Shown: positions 20,888 through 30,381, counted from the stretch's first letter. The stretch: DNA of 64,000 nucleotides from Vibrio sonorensis (GCF_001854765.1 NZ_LJJE01000022.1:62001-126000), one strand, 5' to 3'. Numbers and translations are program-made. Notes: generated by a model from the letters alone, not told the origin.

Positions 20888-21553
20888 CTACTTTTTGCGG
20901 TAGTGGTTGTAGATGTAGTCGCGGTCGGAAAAATACCGAATCCATTCCGGTTTAAACACCGCAAACATGGCCATAGACATACCGTTCAAGAGCCCTTCAG
21001 GAAACGCCAAAAGCGGAACAAAGATAAGGTAGTTGTCGTAAATGGTTTGCCAGTCATGTACATCTTGAAACGCTAGATAACTTCCACTGATTAGCAAGTG
21101 AAGGCTACCGGTAATTCCACCGTTGAAAAAACCGGCCACAAAGATAAAGACAAAGATGTTTCTTGGAAGGTGTCGATAGCTGAGTAAGAAAACTCCGTAG
21201 CTTATCAATATGGGCAGTAAACAGGAGATCAGTATGTACTCGGGTAACAGTTGCCAATCAAGCTTACCCGCGGCGCAGAGTAACAAAGACACTAACATAG
21301 ATAAAAGGTAAGCCACTCGCCAGCCATACATTAAAGTGAGGGTGGTCAGTGCTAGAAAGTGTATGTTTAATCCTTCTTTAACCCCAGCTTGTGCACTCCA
21401 GAGGAAAAATAAGCTCAACAGAACGGCAAAAGTAAGATGTTGAAAATAGCGTTCCTGTTTGAGTTTTGGCAAAAATACTTGGCAGATATCACGGTGAATG
21501 AACCCGTAAGAAATTAAGATCAAAGCCAGTGCAAAAAGTGGTTGAAGGGACAA
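20888..21553 (-). CDS. CbiM-like energy-coupling factor permease family protein
   Basis: A very hydrophobic protein of about 221 residues with six or seven membrane segments. The C-terminal stretch VPLLAFPEGLLNGMSMAMF and the overall pattern resemble the CbiM substrate-binding component of cobalt/nickel ECF transporters. The N-terminal metal-binding MHI(M/P) motif of true CbiM is not visible, so the substrate is unknown. I chose TTG at 21553, because GGAG lies 5 bases upstream on the minus strand (21559-21562). A longer TTG start at 21574 would lie inside the pflA terminator. No ECF ATPase gene is adjacent. Confidence 0.65.
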   Translation of the reverse strand: MSLQPLFALALILISYGFIHRDICQVFLPKLKQERYFQHLTFAVLLSLFFLWSAQAGVKEGLNIHFLALTTLTLMYGWRVAYLLSMLVSLLLCAAGKLDWQLLPEYILISCLLPILISYGVFLLSYRHLPRNIFVFIFVAGFFNGGITGSLHLLISGSYLAFQDVHDWQTIYDNYLIFVPLLAFPEGLLNGMSMAMFAVFKPEWIRYFSDRDYIYNHYRKK

Positions 21554-21562
21554 TCTAACTCC

Positions 21563-21596
21563 AAAAAATACCAATCGGTAAGGATTGGTATTTTTT
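21563..21596. terminator. Terminator after pflA
   Basis: A 14-bp perfect stem (AAAAAATACCAATC / GATTGGTATTTTTT) with a 6-base loop lies 22 bp beyond the pflA stop and directly before the ribosome-binding site of the next gene. Confidence 0.85.
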
Positions 21597-21618
21597 ACGA
21601 AATAGTAAGGATTTGGTA

Positions 21619-22359
21619 TCAGTATTTTACGTTTGAGTGATACTGCTCAAGGATTGAGACTATCTTATCCATGGTTTCTTTGCTGGGTGGTTCAGTGCCT
21701 TCTAACGGATACTCCAAGTCCATAGCTTCCCATTTGTGAGCTCCGAGCTTGTGATAGGGCAGTAATTCGAGTTTTTCTACATTGTCCATATCTTTAATAA
21801 ACTCACCCAACATATGAGCGGCTTCTTCATCGTCGGTATAGCCAGGGACGACGACATAACGAATCCATGTTTTTTGGCCAAGTTTGTGCAAGTAACGAGC
21901 AAAATCTAGTGTGCGTCGATTTGAAACACCGATGAAGTCCTGATGTATCTCATCTTTCATATGTTTGAGATCGAGCATAACGAGGTCAGTGGCTTCCAGT
22001 ACTTCATCGACGACGTCGGTGTGCTTGCGAATGTAACCGTTGGTGTCAAGGCAAGTGTGAATGCCTTCTGCTTGCGCTGCGCGGAAAAAGTCGCGAATAA
22101 ACTCCGGTTGCAGCATGGCTTCACCACCAGAACAGGTAACACCACCTCCGGACGCCTTCATAAAATGGCGATAGGATTTGGCTTCGTTAATAATTTCTTC
22201 GACTGAATATTCTTTACCACCGTGAGTGTCCCATGTATCGCGGTTATGGCAATACATACACCTCATGAGACATCCTTGCAAAAAGACTATAAAGCGGATA
22301 CCAGGTCCATCTACCGTACCGCAGGATTCATAGGAATGAATACGACCCTTTGTTGACAT
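21619..22359 (-). CDS. pflA: Pyruvate formate-lyase activating enzyme PflA
   Basis: A radical SAM enzyme that installs the glycyl radical on PflB under anaerobic conditions. The 246-residue protein has the cluster motif CxxxCxxC at C30, C34 and C37 (GCLMRCMYC), [16 protein letters not shown] for SAM binding, and VMLDLKHM. It is on the same strand as pflB but separated from it by an lpxR-type gene, so it is probably expressed from its own promoter in the 379-bp upstream gap. Confidence 0.97.
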   Translation of the reverse strand: MSTKGRIHSYESCGTVDGPGIRFIVFLQGCLMRCMYCHNRDTWDTHGGKEYSVEEIINEAKSYRHFMKASGGGVTCSGGEAMLQPEFIRDFFRAAQAEGIHTCLDTNGYIRKHTDVVDEVLEATDLVMLDLKHMKDEIHQDFIGVSNRRTLDFARYLHKLGQKTWIRYVVVPGYTDDEEAAHMLGEFIKDMDNVEKLELLPYHKLGAHKWEAMDLEYPLEGTEPPSKETMDKIVSILEQYHSNVKY

Positions 22360-22738
22360 GCGACCATCTCTTCTTGTTAGTGTGCCTGTTATTTTATTAC
22401 AAAATTCAGGGTTAAAGTAGAAATAACGTGCAAAAAATGTAGGAAAAACGACAAAATTCTAAACCTCCCAACATTGGTGATTTATTTGTAAAGTAGATGT
22501 TATTAACGATAAAAATATTGATAGTGATATCGGCTCTATTTTAGCCGTTTGTTGATGTTCACTATCTCATGGTTAAGAAATGTTTAAACAAATTGACTTA
22601 GTAACCGTTTAAGGTTTTGAGAGAGGATGGTCAGTGAGGTTTCCCAATGGAGAGCGAGTGCGTTTTTATTGAAAAGTGATCTAGGATTATTAATTCAGCG
22701 GGGGAGGCGTGGCCATAGTTCCACCACGCATAAACACG
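22360..22738. other. Intergenic region between the lpxR-type gene and pflA
   Basis: A 379-base AT-rich gap that must hold the pflA promoter on the minus strand. I found no full TTGAT-N4-ATCAA FNR box. A weak hairpin (GCGTGG / CCACGC, 22707-22729) follows the lpxR-type stop but lacks a T-run. Confidence 0.5.
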
Positions 22739-23716
22739 TTAGAAAAATGCGTAAAGAGCGAGACCACCTGTACCGTATATGTCAGTAGGAGACTCTTTGT
22801 AATCTGGGGTTTTAACGGTAGCGCTGAGTGTTGCGCCTACCACTTCGTTATACCAAGCGAAGCCTGCGACGGCAGTGGCCTGAGTATTGTCGAGAGTCAC
22901 CTCATAAGCTTGAGGGTTGACCAGCGCGGGGCGGTCTCCTTCCAAAGTGACATCGTTAAATCGGTAGCGGGCTTCAATGCCCCCATAGACAAACCAGCCT
23001 GTAGAGGAACTGCCGATCATTCCCGCTCTGAACGGGTTTTCTGTATCGATGTTTGCGGCGCCAAAGTTCCCGCCTAAATCCACACCCCAACGAAGCATAA
23101 TTCCCGTGGAAATATCACTGCGGAAATTGCCAAAGTTCACTTCACTTACGTTTGATAGCTCAAGTTCAGTTCCCGCTATTCTGTTGATTCGGCCAATATT
23201 AAAATGAGACAAATAGCCCACACTTCCCACTACTCCTTCGTCAACTTGATAACGCCAGCCGTTTGGTGTTGTTGACCCCGTTATTCCGTGGACGATGTTT
23301 TGAGCTTGATCCGCATACGAGTTTTCGCCAGTCATACCTATAGTGAGGTTAAAACGTTGTGCTTGCTCTGGATGTAAGCTGATGTAATTGAGTTCGCCGT
23401 GGAAAAAACCAGCGTAGGGGCGGTCGTTAGCTACCGGCAACTTCGAATCGATATCGGAAGGCGTCCACATTTTATGGCCTAATGTAAACTCAACCTTATC
23501 TAAAGAAGCGGCCCCCCAAAAGGATAAACTCAATGGTTTAAACATCGGCCAAGGCGCAATACCACCAGAGGTGTAACTAATGAAAAGACCGTTGGTATAG
23601 TCTTGGTCGACACCAAAAATACCATCGTTGTCTATGCTAAATGCAACCGTTGATTTATCAGAGGCGCAAGCCGAAGCGGAGATCAGCAGTAAAGGTATAA
23701 TTCGATACAAATCCAT
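22739..23716 (-). CDS. lpxR: LpxR-family outer-membrane lipid A deacylase (DUF2219)
   Basis: A 325-residue protein with an N-terminal signal sequence (MDLYRIIPLLLISASACA). The mature part is typical of LpxR: DNDGIFGVDQDYTNGLFISY with the conserved ND and the YTNG stretch, LGHKMWTPSD carrying the likely catalytic His, RPYAG, and a beta-barrel ending in Phe (GGLALYAFF). LpxR removes the 3'-acyloxyacyl chain of lipid A in the outer membrane. I chose the ATG at 23716 over a TTG 15 bases upstream. It sits between pflB and pflA, where focA or nothing would be expected. Confidence 0.85.
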   Translation of the reverse strand: MDLYRIIPLLLISASACASDKSTVAFSIDNDGIFGVDQDYTNGLFISYTSGGIAPWPMFKPLSLSFWGAASLDKVEFTLGHKMWTPSDIDSKLPVANDRPYAGFFHGELNYISLHPEQAQRFNLTIGMTGENSYADQAQNIVHGITGSTTPNGWRYQVDEGVVGSVGYLSHFNIGRINRIAGTELELSNVSEVNFGNFRSDISTGIMLRWGVDLGGNFGAANIDTENPFRAGMIGSSSTGWFVYGGIEARYRFNDVTLEGDRPALVNPQAYEVTLDNTQATAVAGFAWYNEVVGATLSATVKTPDYKESPTDIYGTGGLALYAFF

Positions 23717-23880
23717 AAGCCACTTTTGCAAACAATATTAATTAAATACTACTAGCAAATATCTTGCCTAGTTAGTGGTTAGTTATTGAAAGATGAGAAT
23801 TGTGCGCTTCGTCGTGGCAAGGTTTGATGTGCCTTATTAAAGCCGGGTTTGCAATTACCAAGGCCTATGATTGAGAAATA

Positions 23881-23907
23881 AAAAAAGCCCTGCCAATTGG
23901 CAGGGCT
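23881..23907 (-). terminator. Terminator after pflB
   Basis: AGCCCTGCC and GGCAGGGCT arms with AATT at the centre lie 23 bp beyond the pflB stop. An A-run on the plus strand gives the U-run on the minus strand. The hairpin separates pflB from the lpxR-type gene. Confidence 0.88.
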
Positions 23908-23929
23908 CTGGATTCTACTGAGTTCTAGA

Positions 23930-26206
23930 TTATAGAGATTCAGTGAAAGTACGTGCGATAACGTCTTGTTGCTGTTCAGCAGTTAGAGAGTTAAAACGTA
24001 CAGCGTAACCAGAAACACGGATAGTTAGCTGAGGGTAGTTCTCTGGGTGCTTAACTGCGTCTTCTAGAGTTTCGCGGTTAAGAACGTTCACGTTTAGGTG
24101 TTGACCACCTTCGATGCCAGTTTCATGGTGGAAGTAACCATCCATTAGACCTGCAAGGTTTGAACGTTGTGAATCTTCTTCTTTACCTAGTGCGTTTGGA
24201 ACGATAGAGAAGGTGTATGAAATACCATCTTTAGCGTCAGCAAACGGTAGTTTACCTACTGAAGTTAGAGAAGCTACAGCACCTTTTTCGTCACGACCGT
24301 GCATTGGGTTTGCACCTGGAGCGAATGGAGCACCTGCTTTACGACCATCAGGCGTTGTACCAGTCTTCTTACCGTAAACCACGTTTGAAGTGATTGTAAG
24401 GATAGACTGTGTAGGTACTGCATCACGGTAAGTCTTAAGCTTACGGATTTTACCCATGAAGATAGAAACAAGTTCACAAGCCATGTCATCAACACGTGCG
24501 TCGTTGTTACCAAATTTAGGGTAGTCGCCAGAGATGTCGAAGTCGATAGCGATACCATCTTCGTCACGGATTGGCTTAACTGTACCGTATTTGATTGCAG
24601 ATAGAGAGTCAGCTGCAACAGATAGACCAGCGATACCACATGCCATTGTACGACGTACATCGCGATCGTGAAGAGCCATCAGAGCTGCTTCGTAGCTGTA
24701 TTTGTCGTGCGAGTAGTGGATTGCGTTTAGCGCAGTAACGTACTGCTTAGCTAGCCAGTCCATGAAGCTGTCTAGACCTGCCCAAACTTTGTCGAAGTCT
24801 AGTACTTCGTCTAGCATTGGTTCAGTCTTAGGACCAACTTGCATCTTAAGCTTCTCATCTACACCACCGTTGATAACGTAAAGTAGAGTCTTAGCTAGGT
24901 TTGCACGAGCGCCGAAGAACTGCATGTGTTTACCAATAACCATTGGAGATACACAACAAGCGATAGCGTAGTCATCGTTGTTGAAGTCTGGACGCATTAG
25001 GTCATCGTTCTCGTACTGGATAGAAGAAGTATCGATAGATACTTTTGCACAGAACTTCTTGAAGCCTTCAGGTAGCTGCTCAGACCAAAGTACAGTGATG
25101 TTTGGCTCTGGAGAAGGACCCATAGTGTATAGCGTGTTTAGGAAACGGAAGTTTGTACGAGTAACAAGTGTACGACCGTCAACACCCATACCACCCATAG
25201 ATTCTGTTGCCCAGATTGGGTCGCCAGAGAATAGCTCATCGTACTCAGGAGTACGAAGGAAACGAACCATACGCAGTTTCATTACGAAGTGGTCGATCAT
25301 TTCCTGAGCTTGTTCTTCAGTAATTAGACCAGCAGCGATATCACGCTCAACGTAAATATCTAGGAAAGTTGAAGTACGACCTAGAGACATTGCCGCGCCG
25401 TTTTGAGATTTAACAGCAGCTAGGTAACCGAAGTAAGTCCACTGGATTGCTTCTTGTGCAGTTGTCGCAGGAGCAGAAATATCGAAGCCGTAAGAAGCGG
25501 CCATTTCTTTTAATTGACCAAGTGCGCGGTGTTGCTCTTGAAGCTCTTCACGCAATTGCATAGTCAGTTGTAGATCGTCGCCAGATTCTAGTTTCTCTTG
25601 AGTAGAGTGGAACTGAGCTACTTTATCCTTCATTAGGAAGTCTACACCGTATAGCGCTACGCGACGGTAGTCACCGATGATACGGCCACGACCGTACGCG
25701 TCTGGAAGACCAGTTAGAACACCAGACTTACGACATTTTAGAATGTCTGGAGAGTAAACATCGAAAACACCTTGGTTGTGTGTTTTACGGTACTCAGAGT
25801 AGATTTTAGAAACTTGTGGATCAAGTGTGCGACCGTAAGCTTTACAAGAGCCTTCGATCATTCGTACACCGCCGTTAGGCATGATTGCACGCTTAAGCGG
25901 AGCTTCAGTTTGAAGACCAACGATAGTTTCTAGATCTTTGTTGATGTAGCCAGCATCGTGAGATGTGATGGTAGAAATAACAGAAGTGTCAAAATCAACA
26001 GGTGCGTGAGTTGCGTTTTCCTGTTTGATACCTTCCATTACTTTAGCCCAAAGCGTTTTAGTTGCTTCGGTGCCCTCAGAAACTAGGAAAGACTCGTCGC
26101 CTTCATACGGTGCGTAGTTCTTCTGAATGAAGTCGCGAACGTTTACTTCGTTTTGCCAGTTACCTTCAGCAAAACCTTCCCAAGCTTTAGCAAATTGCTC
26201 TGCCAT
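23930..26206 (-). CDS. pflB: Formate C-acetyltransferase (pyruvate formate-lyase) PflB
   Basis: PflB converts pyruvate and CoA to acetyl-CoA and formate in anaerobic growth. The 758-residue protein has the active-site cysteine pair in [16 protein letters not shown] (near residue 419) and the glycyl radical motif RVSGYAVRF with Gly at 733. The ending RTFTESL is short, as in other gammaproteobacteria. Codon use is strongly biased toward the preferred codons seen also in the porin gene, as expected for a very abundant enzyme. A 12-bp inverted repeat lies upstream, and no focA gene is next to it. Confidence 0.98.
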   Translation of the reverse strand: MAEQFAKAWEGFAEGNWQNEVNVRDFIQKNYAPYEGDESFLVSEGTEATKTLWAKVMEGIKQENATHAPVDFDTSVISTITSHDAGYINKDLETIVGLQTEAPLKRAIMPNGGVRMIEGSCKAYGRTLDPQVSKIYSEYRKTHNQGVFDVYSPDILKCRKSGVLTGLPDAYGRGRIIGDYRRVALYGVDFLMKDKVAQFHSTQEKLESGDDLQLTMQLREELQEQHRALGQLKEMAASYGFDISAPATTAQEAIQWTYFGYLAAVKSQNGAAMSLGRTSTFLDIYVERDIAAGLITEEQAQEMIDHFVMKLRMVRFLRTPEYDELFSGDPIWATESMGGMGVDGRTLVTRTNFRFLNTLYTMGPSPEPNITVLWSEQLPEGFKKFCAKVSIDTSSIQYENDDLMRPDFNNDDYAIACCVSPMVIGKHMQFFGARANLAKTLLYVINGGVDEKLKMQVGPKTEPMLDEVLDFDKVWAGLDSFMDWLAKQYVTALNAIHYSHDKYSYEAALMALHDRDVRRTMACGIAGLSVAADSLSAIKYGTVKPIRDEDGIAIDFDISGDYPKFGNNDARVDDMACELVSIFMGKIRKLKTYRDAVPTQSILTITSNVVYGKKTGTTPDGRKAGAPFAPGANPMHGRDEKGAVASLTSVGKLPFADAKDGISYTFSIVPNALGKEEDSQRSNLAGLMDGYFHHETGIEGGQHLNVNVLNRETLEDAVKHPENYPQLTIRVSGYAVRFNSLTAEQQQDVIARTFTESL

Positions 26207-26310
26207 GACATACCTACCTTTTTAGTAGAAAAAACACGTACTGCGTTAGCCGTTGAGCCAGTTAACATCGCCAGTAGTGGCGAAACAGTACACTCTATTT
26301 ATGAATAACA

Positions 26311-26346
26311 ATATCTATAGTTTAAGCCTTGAATAACTATAGATAT
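26311..26346. promoter_or_regulatory. Perfect 12-bp inverted repeat upstream of pflB
   Basis: ATATCTATAGTT at 26311-26322 and AACTATAGATAT at 26335-26346, 12 bases apart, lie 105-140 bp before the pflB start. The symmetry fits a dimeric regulator site or a leader hairpin. It is not an FNR box, and I do not recognise it as a known site. Confidence 0.55.
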
Positions 26347-26453
26347 TGGCACTCTGTTTATCGACCTAACCTGACGACTTGCAATCAGGGTAATATAAAA
26401 TTTTTTTGCAAACCTTAAACTAAATCAATAAATCCTAAAAAAATTCGATAAAT

Positions 26454-26481
26454 TTGAGGGTAGCGATCACGCTACCCTCAA
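26454..26481 (-). terminator. Terminator after the DUF3360 gene
   Basis: Eleven-bp arms TTGAGGGTAGC and GCTACCCTCAA with a 6-base loop lie 20 bp after the DUF3360 stop. Confidence 0.85.
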
Positions 26482-26501
26482 CATTTTTTAGTTTTTAACG
26501 C

Positions 26502-28049
26502 TTACAACCAAGCTTTAATACCATAGTTGCTCTCAAGCATACCAACTGCAAGCATAGCAACTAGACACACTAGTAAAACACCGCCTGGGATCACAATCTT
26601 ATCGATAAATGAGAGTTTGGAAGCGCGTTCCTTATCGCCAATTAGACCGTTGTTGTCCAACAGCATAGTCAATGCCCAAGCAAGTACTGGGTTGACGACG
26701 GCACTGCCGAAGATACAGATACCAGCTGCTTGTGAATCTTTAGTATCTTTAACCATCTGCATACCTGCCTCTAGTAGAGGAAGGAATACACCTACAAGTA
26801 GAGCGACGCGCATTACTGGTGGCCAAACCGCAACATCCATTGGGAAACCAAGGATAGCTACAATAATACATAGAGAGCCTAGTAAAATTGCACCAGCCGG
26901 AATAGGGCGCTTAGCGATGGCCGCTGGGATCATATACGTGCCCCAAGATGAAGTGATGTTACCACCACCAACCGCGGTACCTACCATTTGGCGGATTGAA
27001 CACATTGTCATGGTGTCGTCCACATCCATGAGTACTTTCTCGGTTCTACGCGGATAGTTCAGCTCTTGGAAAATACGGTGCCCAAGGAAATCTGGTGACC
27101 ACATTGCAACAGCTAGGATTGCGAAAGGCAATGAAGCGATAAAGTGCTGTAGTGTAGGGAGACCTAATTGCCAGCCTGTCTCAGTGCTACCCCACCAGTA
27201 AACTGGGTTGAGGTTAGGAAGCCCCATTTCAGTTTCAAACTTAAGGTCGAAACCCGCGCCGAGTGCAAGTGCGATAAGTAGACCAGTAAATGCACATACT
27301 GGAATTGCCAACCAACGTTTGTTTAGTTTAGCGAGAATCGCGTAGATAGCGATATTGATACCCAGTACGATCAGGCCAACATAACCCATGCTTCCTGCTT
27401 CAACCGTCGAGGACGAGATACCAGTTGCCCAATCTTGGATAGAACCAATCTGACTCATGGTTCCGGTAAAGCCGAGGAATATGAGCAATCCGCCGGCGGT
27501 ACCTTCGGAAGTAAGGTTAACCAGCTTAGAGCCGCCTTTAAAATAACTGAGCAATAAACCAAACACGCCTAAAAGGATCGCAAGAGCTAAAGGGTGAGCA
27601 CCTGCCAGAGCAATCGCACCGATCAATGGAATCATTGGACCGTGGTTACCGGCAAGGTTAGCGCGTGGGTTTATAAAGCCAGAAGCCAGTACACAGAAGA
27701 GTAATGCTGGTATCAACATCTCTACACGTGCTACTTCGATAGCAAATTCTTTACCTAGGTTTACATGATCCCAAGCTGCTGTCAGGCCATCGGCCCAAGA
27801 CATCATTACAGCAGAGTACATGGCGATGATACCGATAGTACCTGCTAGAGCTGGGACTAAATCTTCCAACTCAAAGCGAAAATCACGACCAGGCAGGTTT
27901 AAACCAAAACGACGTGGTTTCATGATTTGCAGTTCGTGATCCAGATACTCTGAACGTGTCGCAAATTCAGATGCGGGTCTATGAAGCTCTTGATAGCTTT
28001 TAGACTCGATATCTGAAGCAGAATGCGGTTTCTTCACTGCGTCTGACAT
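26502..28049 (-). CDS. DUF3360 family polytopic membrane protein, likely transporter
   Basis: A 515-residue inner-membrane protein with a soluble N-terminus of about 70 residues and 11-13 hydrophobic segments. Features such as NLAGNHGPMIPLIGAIALAG and AGMQMVKDTKD recall large secondary permeases (NCS2/SulP-like fold), but the substrate is unknown. I recognise it as the DUF3360 family that sits near pflB in Vibrio. The upstream region contains a near-consensus FNR box, and its neighbours are anaerobic fermentation genes, so an anaerobic transport role is a reasonable guess. Confidence 0.75.
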   Translation of the reverse strand: MSDAVKKPHSASDIESKSYQELHRPASEFATRSEYLDHELQIMKPRRFGLNLPGRDFRFELEDLVPALAGTIGIIAMYSAVMMSWADGLTAAWDHVNLGKEFAIEVARVEMLIPALLFCVLASGFINPRANLAGNHGPMIPLIGAIALAGAHPLALAILLGVFGLLLSYFKGGSKLVNLTSEGTAGGLLIFLGFTGTMSQIGSIQDWATGISSSTVEAGSMGYVGLIVLGINIAIYAILAKLNKRWLAIPVCAFTGLLIALALGAGFDLKFETEMGLPNLNPVYWWGSTETGWQLGLPTLQHFIASLPFAILAVAMWSPDFLGHRIFQELNYPRRTEKVLMDVDDTMTMCSIRQMVGTAVGGGNITSSWGTYMIPAAIAKRPIPAGAILLGSLCIIVAILGFPMDVAVWPPVMRVALLVGVFLPLLEAGMQMVKDTKDSQAAGICIFGSAVVNPVLAWALTMLLDNNGLIGDKERASKLSFIDKIVIPGGVLLVCLVAMLAVGMLESNYGIKAWL

Positions 28050-28264
28050 AGATTCCTCATATTCATAAGTTAAATGTTCTTTGTGAAAGTAGCTTTAAAA
28101 CAAGGCACTACCTTCTAAATTCCAAGACCGATTCCCATGGTTTAACAGATTGAATGAGCCACGTAAACTTCGTGCCTTATAAAACCTTAATTTCCGCTGA
28201 GAGCATCGGATTATTGAGATTTTTATTGTTGCTGCGAGTTTATCGTGCTCCTAATTGGGGTTGA

Positions 28265-28278
28265 TTGATTTAGATCAC
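28265..28278. promoter_or_regulatory. Likely FNR box upstream of the DUF3360 gene
   Basis: TTGAT-TTAG-ATCAC matches the FNR consensus TTGAT-N4-ATCAA at 9 of 10 fixed bases. It lies about 220 bp upstream of the DUF3360 start, which would require a long 5' leader for class II activation. Confidence 0.5.
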
Positions 28279-28509
28279 TTTATGAAAGATTGTGAAAGAA
28301 AACTACACCCCTATCAGCAGGGCTTAGGTGTATAACTCAAAAGGGCTGAAAAATTATTTCAAATTGTAATTTTTGTTAGACAGAGAAGAGATATGCACTG
28401 GGTGGATTAAGCCAAATTGTGATTAGTTGAACCAGATCTTGTTTTTATAAAAATGTTAACGGGTAGGTGTGGTTACGACTTGGTCTTTCTTGGTTCATTA
28501 TGCGTGCAA

Positions 28510-28545
28510 TGAAGATTAATTAGCTATATAATGAATTATTAGTCA
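28510..28545. promoter_or_regulatory. Possible tandem ARG boxes upstream of the ABC importer
   Basis: TGAAGATTAATTAG (28510-28523) and TGAATTATTAGTCA (28532-28545) resemble imperfect ArgR half-palindromes, spaced about 22 bp centre to centre, close to the 21 bp usual for paired ARG boxes. The region is AT-rich, so chance matches are likely. Confidence 0.3.
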
Positions 28546-28628
28546 CATAATATAACTAGTTATCCTTATTTGGCAGGTTAATGATTTGTTGCATGTTGTT
28601 CGTGGTAGTGCTAGTTTGTACTCAACTG

Positions 28629-28707
28629 CGGGATGGGATCCCGAATAGGTACTGATAAAAGTACCAGGGAATTGGAGTGTTTAAAGCCGTTTAAATCACT
28701 TCAATTC
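28629..28707 (+). ncRNA. Three-hairpin structured leader of the ABC importer operon
   Basis: Three hairpins follow one another within 79 bases: CGGGAT-GGG-ATCCCG (28629-28643); GGTAC-N8-GTACC (28648-28665); and a long stem with arms at 28669-28685 and 28690-28707 around a GCCG loop, with one mismatch and one bulge. They end 64 bases before the first gene of the operon. No U-run follows the last stem, so it is not a plain terminator. I do not recognise a known riboswitch. The rest of the 28050-28771 gap holds the FNR-like and ARG-like sites but no gene that I can support. Confidence 0.5.
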
Positions 28708-28771
28708 AACAACGTCGGACACTGATAACTAAAACAAAAGCCAAGACGACATTACAGGGAGTAATAAGCGC

Positions 28772-29542
28772 ATGAAAGATGTACCAGCGCTGGATATTAA
28801 GGATTTACACAAAACTTTCGGTCAAAACGAAGTACTGAAAGGCATTTCATTAGAAGCTCATAGAGGTGATGTTATCTCTATTATTGGATCTTCGGGATCC
28901 GGTAAGAGCACCTTCCTTAGATGCATTAATTTGCTTGAAACTCCTACTGAAGGGGAGATTTGGGTAAATGGTGAACTGATCGATATGAAAAAGAACCGTC
29001 AAGGTGAGTCAGTGCCCGCCAATGAAAAGCAGGTTCAACGTATTCGTTCTCGTTTGGCGATGGTTTTCCAAGGTTTTAATCTCTGGTCACACATGACGGT
29101 TTTGGAAAATGTTATCGAAGCCCCTGTTCATGTTCTTGGCGTCCCTAAAGCACAGGCAATTGAAAATGCGGAGTTACTTCTTAAAAAAGTAGGTCTGTAT
29201 GAGAGACGAGATTATTACCCAGGTCACTTGTCTGGTGGTCAACAACAACGCGCTGCGATAGCGAGAGCGTTAGCTGTCGACCCAGAAGTTATGCTGTTTG
29301 ATGAACCCACATCTGCCCTTGACCCCGAACTTGTGGGCGAAGTACTAGGTGTAATGCGCGATCTTGCTGAAGAGGGACGTACCATGTTGGTCGTTACCCA
29401 TGAGATGGCTTTCGCCCGAGATGTATCAAATCACGTTATGTTCTTGCATCAAGGGTTGGTTGAAGAGCAGGGTGATCCAGCAAAACTGTTCAGCAATCCA
29501 GAATCGGAACGCTTACAACAGTTTATTTCATCGATTTACTAA
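28772..29542 (+). CDS. Polar/basic amino acid ABC importer, ATP-binding protein (HisP/ArtP-like)
   Basis: A 256-residue ATPase of the polar amino acid uptake family. It has Walker [10 protein letters not shown] at 39-47, signature LSGGQQQRAAIARAL, Walker B VMLFDEPTSALDPE and H-loop VVTHEMAF. The extra insert after the first beta strands (MKKNRQGESVPANEKQV) is typical of HisP-like proteins. It is first in the operon ATPase-binding protein-permease-permease. A GGGAG ribosome-binding site lies about 11 bases upstream. Confidence 0.93.
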   Translation: MKDVPALDIKDLHKTFGQNEVLKGISLEAHRGDVISIIGSSGSGKSTFLRCINLLETPTEGEIWVNGELIDMKKNRQGESVPANEKQVQRIRSRLAMVFQGFNLWSHMTVLENVIEAPVHVLGVPKAQAIENAELLLKKVGLYERRDYYPGHLSGGQQQRAAIARALAVDPEVMLFDEPTSALDPELVGEVLGVMRDLAEEGRTMLVVTHEMAFARDVSNHVMFLHQGLVEEQGDPAKLFSNPESERLQQFISSIY

Positions 29543-29608
29543 TCCAAGACCCAAGTTTTGGAACTACTATAAAGTCACTAAGAAAAACACAATCACAGGA
29601 GTATGGAA

Positions 29609-30376
29609 ATGAAAAAGTGGTTAGTTGCTGCAGCAATTGCTGCTACTGCAGTTACAGGCGTAGCTCAAGCGAAAGAATGGAAAGAAGTTCGCTTTGGTAT
29701 TGAGGGCGCTTACCCTCCATTTAGCTGGACTGAAGCTGATGGTTCTCTTAAAGGTTTTGACGTTGATATGGCCAACGCGCTTTGTGCGGAAATGGAAGTA
29801 AAATGTAAGATTGTCCCTCAAGACTGGGACGGCATCATTCCTTCTCTTCTCGCTCGTAAATACGACGCAATTATCGCCGCGATGTCTATTACCGAAGAGC
29901 GCAAAAAGAAAGTTGATTTTACGGGTAAGTACGCGCTTATCCCTAACAAATTTATTGCTAAGAAAGACGCGGGTCTTAATTTTGACAACCTAGATGGTGT
30001 GAAGATCGGTGTTCAACGCGCTACAACTCACGACAAGTACCTAACGGATAACTACGACAACGTTGAAATTGTTCGCTACGGCTCTTTCGACGAAGCTTAC
30101 CTAGATCTGGCTAACGGCCGAATTGCTGCAGTGTTGGGTGATGCATCTGCACTTGAAGAAGGCGTGCTAAACAAAGCGGGTGGTGAAGCTTATGAATTTA
30201 CTGGCCCTTCTCTAACTGATCCAAAGTGGTTTGGTGATGGTATGGGCATTGCCGTGCGTAAGCAAGACAAGGATCTAACTAAGAAACTGGATGCCGCAAT
30301 CCTTTCTCTACGTGAAAAAGGCATCTATCAGGAAATTGCAGCGAAATACTTCAAGTACGACGTTTACGGTAACTAA
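29609..30376 (+). CDS. Periplasmic amino acid-binding protein (Lys/Arg/Orn/His type)
   Basis: A 255-residue secreted binding protein of family 3. The signal peptide is MKKWLVAAAIAATAVTGVAQA. The mature part begins with KEVRFGIEGAYPPFSW and includes GFDVDMANALCAEM, MSITEERKKKVDFT and VGVQRATTHDKYL-like substrate-site features, closest in character to ArgT/HisJ/AotJ. I chose the ATG at 29609, because AGGAG (29597-29601) is 7 bases upstream of it but only 1 base from the ATG at 29603. Substrate is probably a basic amino acid; arginine or ornithine is the likeliest. Confidence 0.9.
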   Translation: MKKWLVAAAIAATAVTGVAQAKEWKEVRFGIEGAYPPFSWTEADGSLKGFDVDMANALCAEMEVKCKIVPQDWDGIIPSLLARKYDAIIAAMSITEERKKKVDFTGKYALIPNKFIAKKDAGLNFDNLDGVKIGVQRATTHDKYLTDNYDNVEIVRYGSFDEAYLDLANGRIAAVLGDASALEEGVLNKAGGEAYEFTGPSLTDPKWFGDGMGIAVRKQDKDLTKKLDAAILSLREKGIYQEIAAKYFKYDVYGN

Positions 30377-30381
30377 TCGTA

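Noticed and set aside
24274..24660. A 128-codon minus-strand frame inside pflB
   Set aside because: It is a shifted frame of pflB, whose codon bias makes Leu/Ser/Val-rich shadows.
26527..27057. A 176-codon plus-strand frame
   Set aside because: It is fully antisense to the DUF3360 gene, low in complexity and explained by that gene's codon use.
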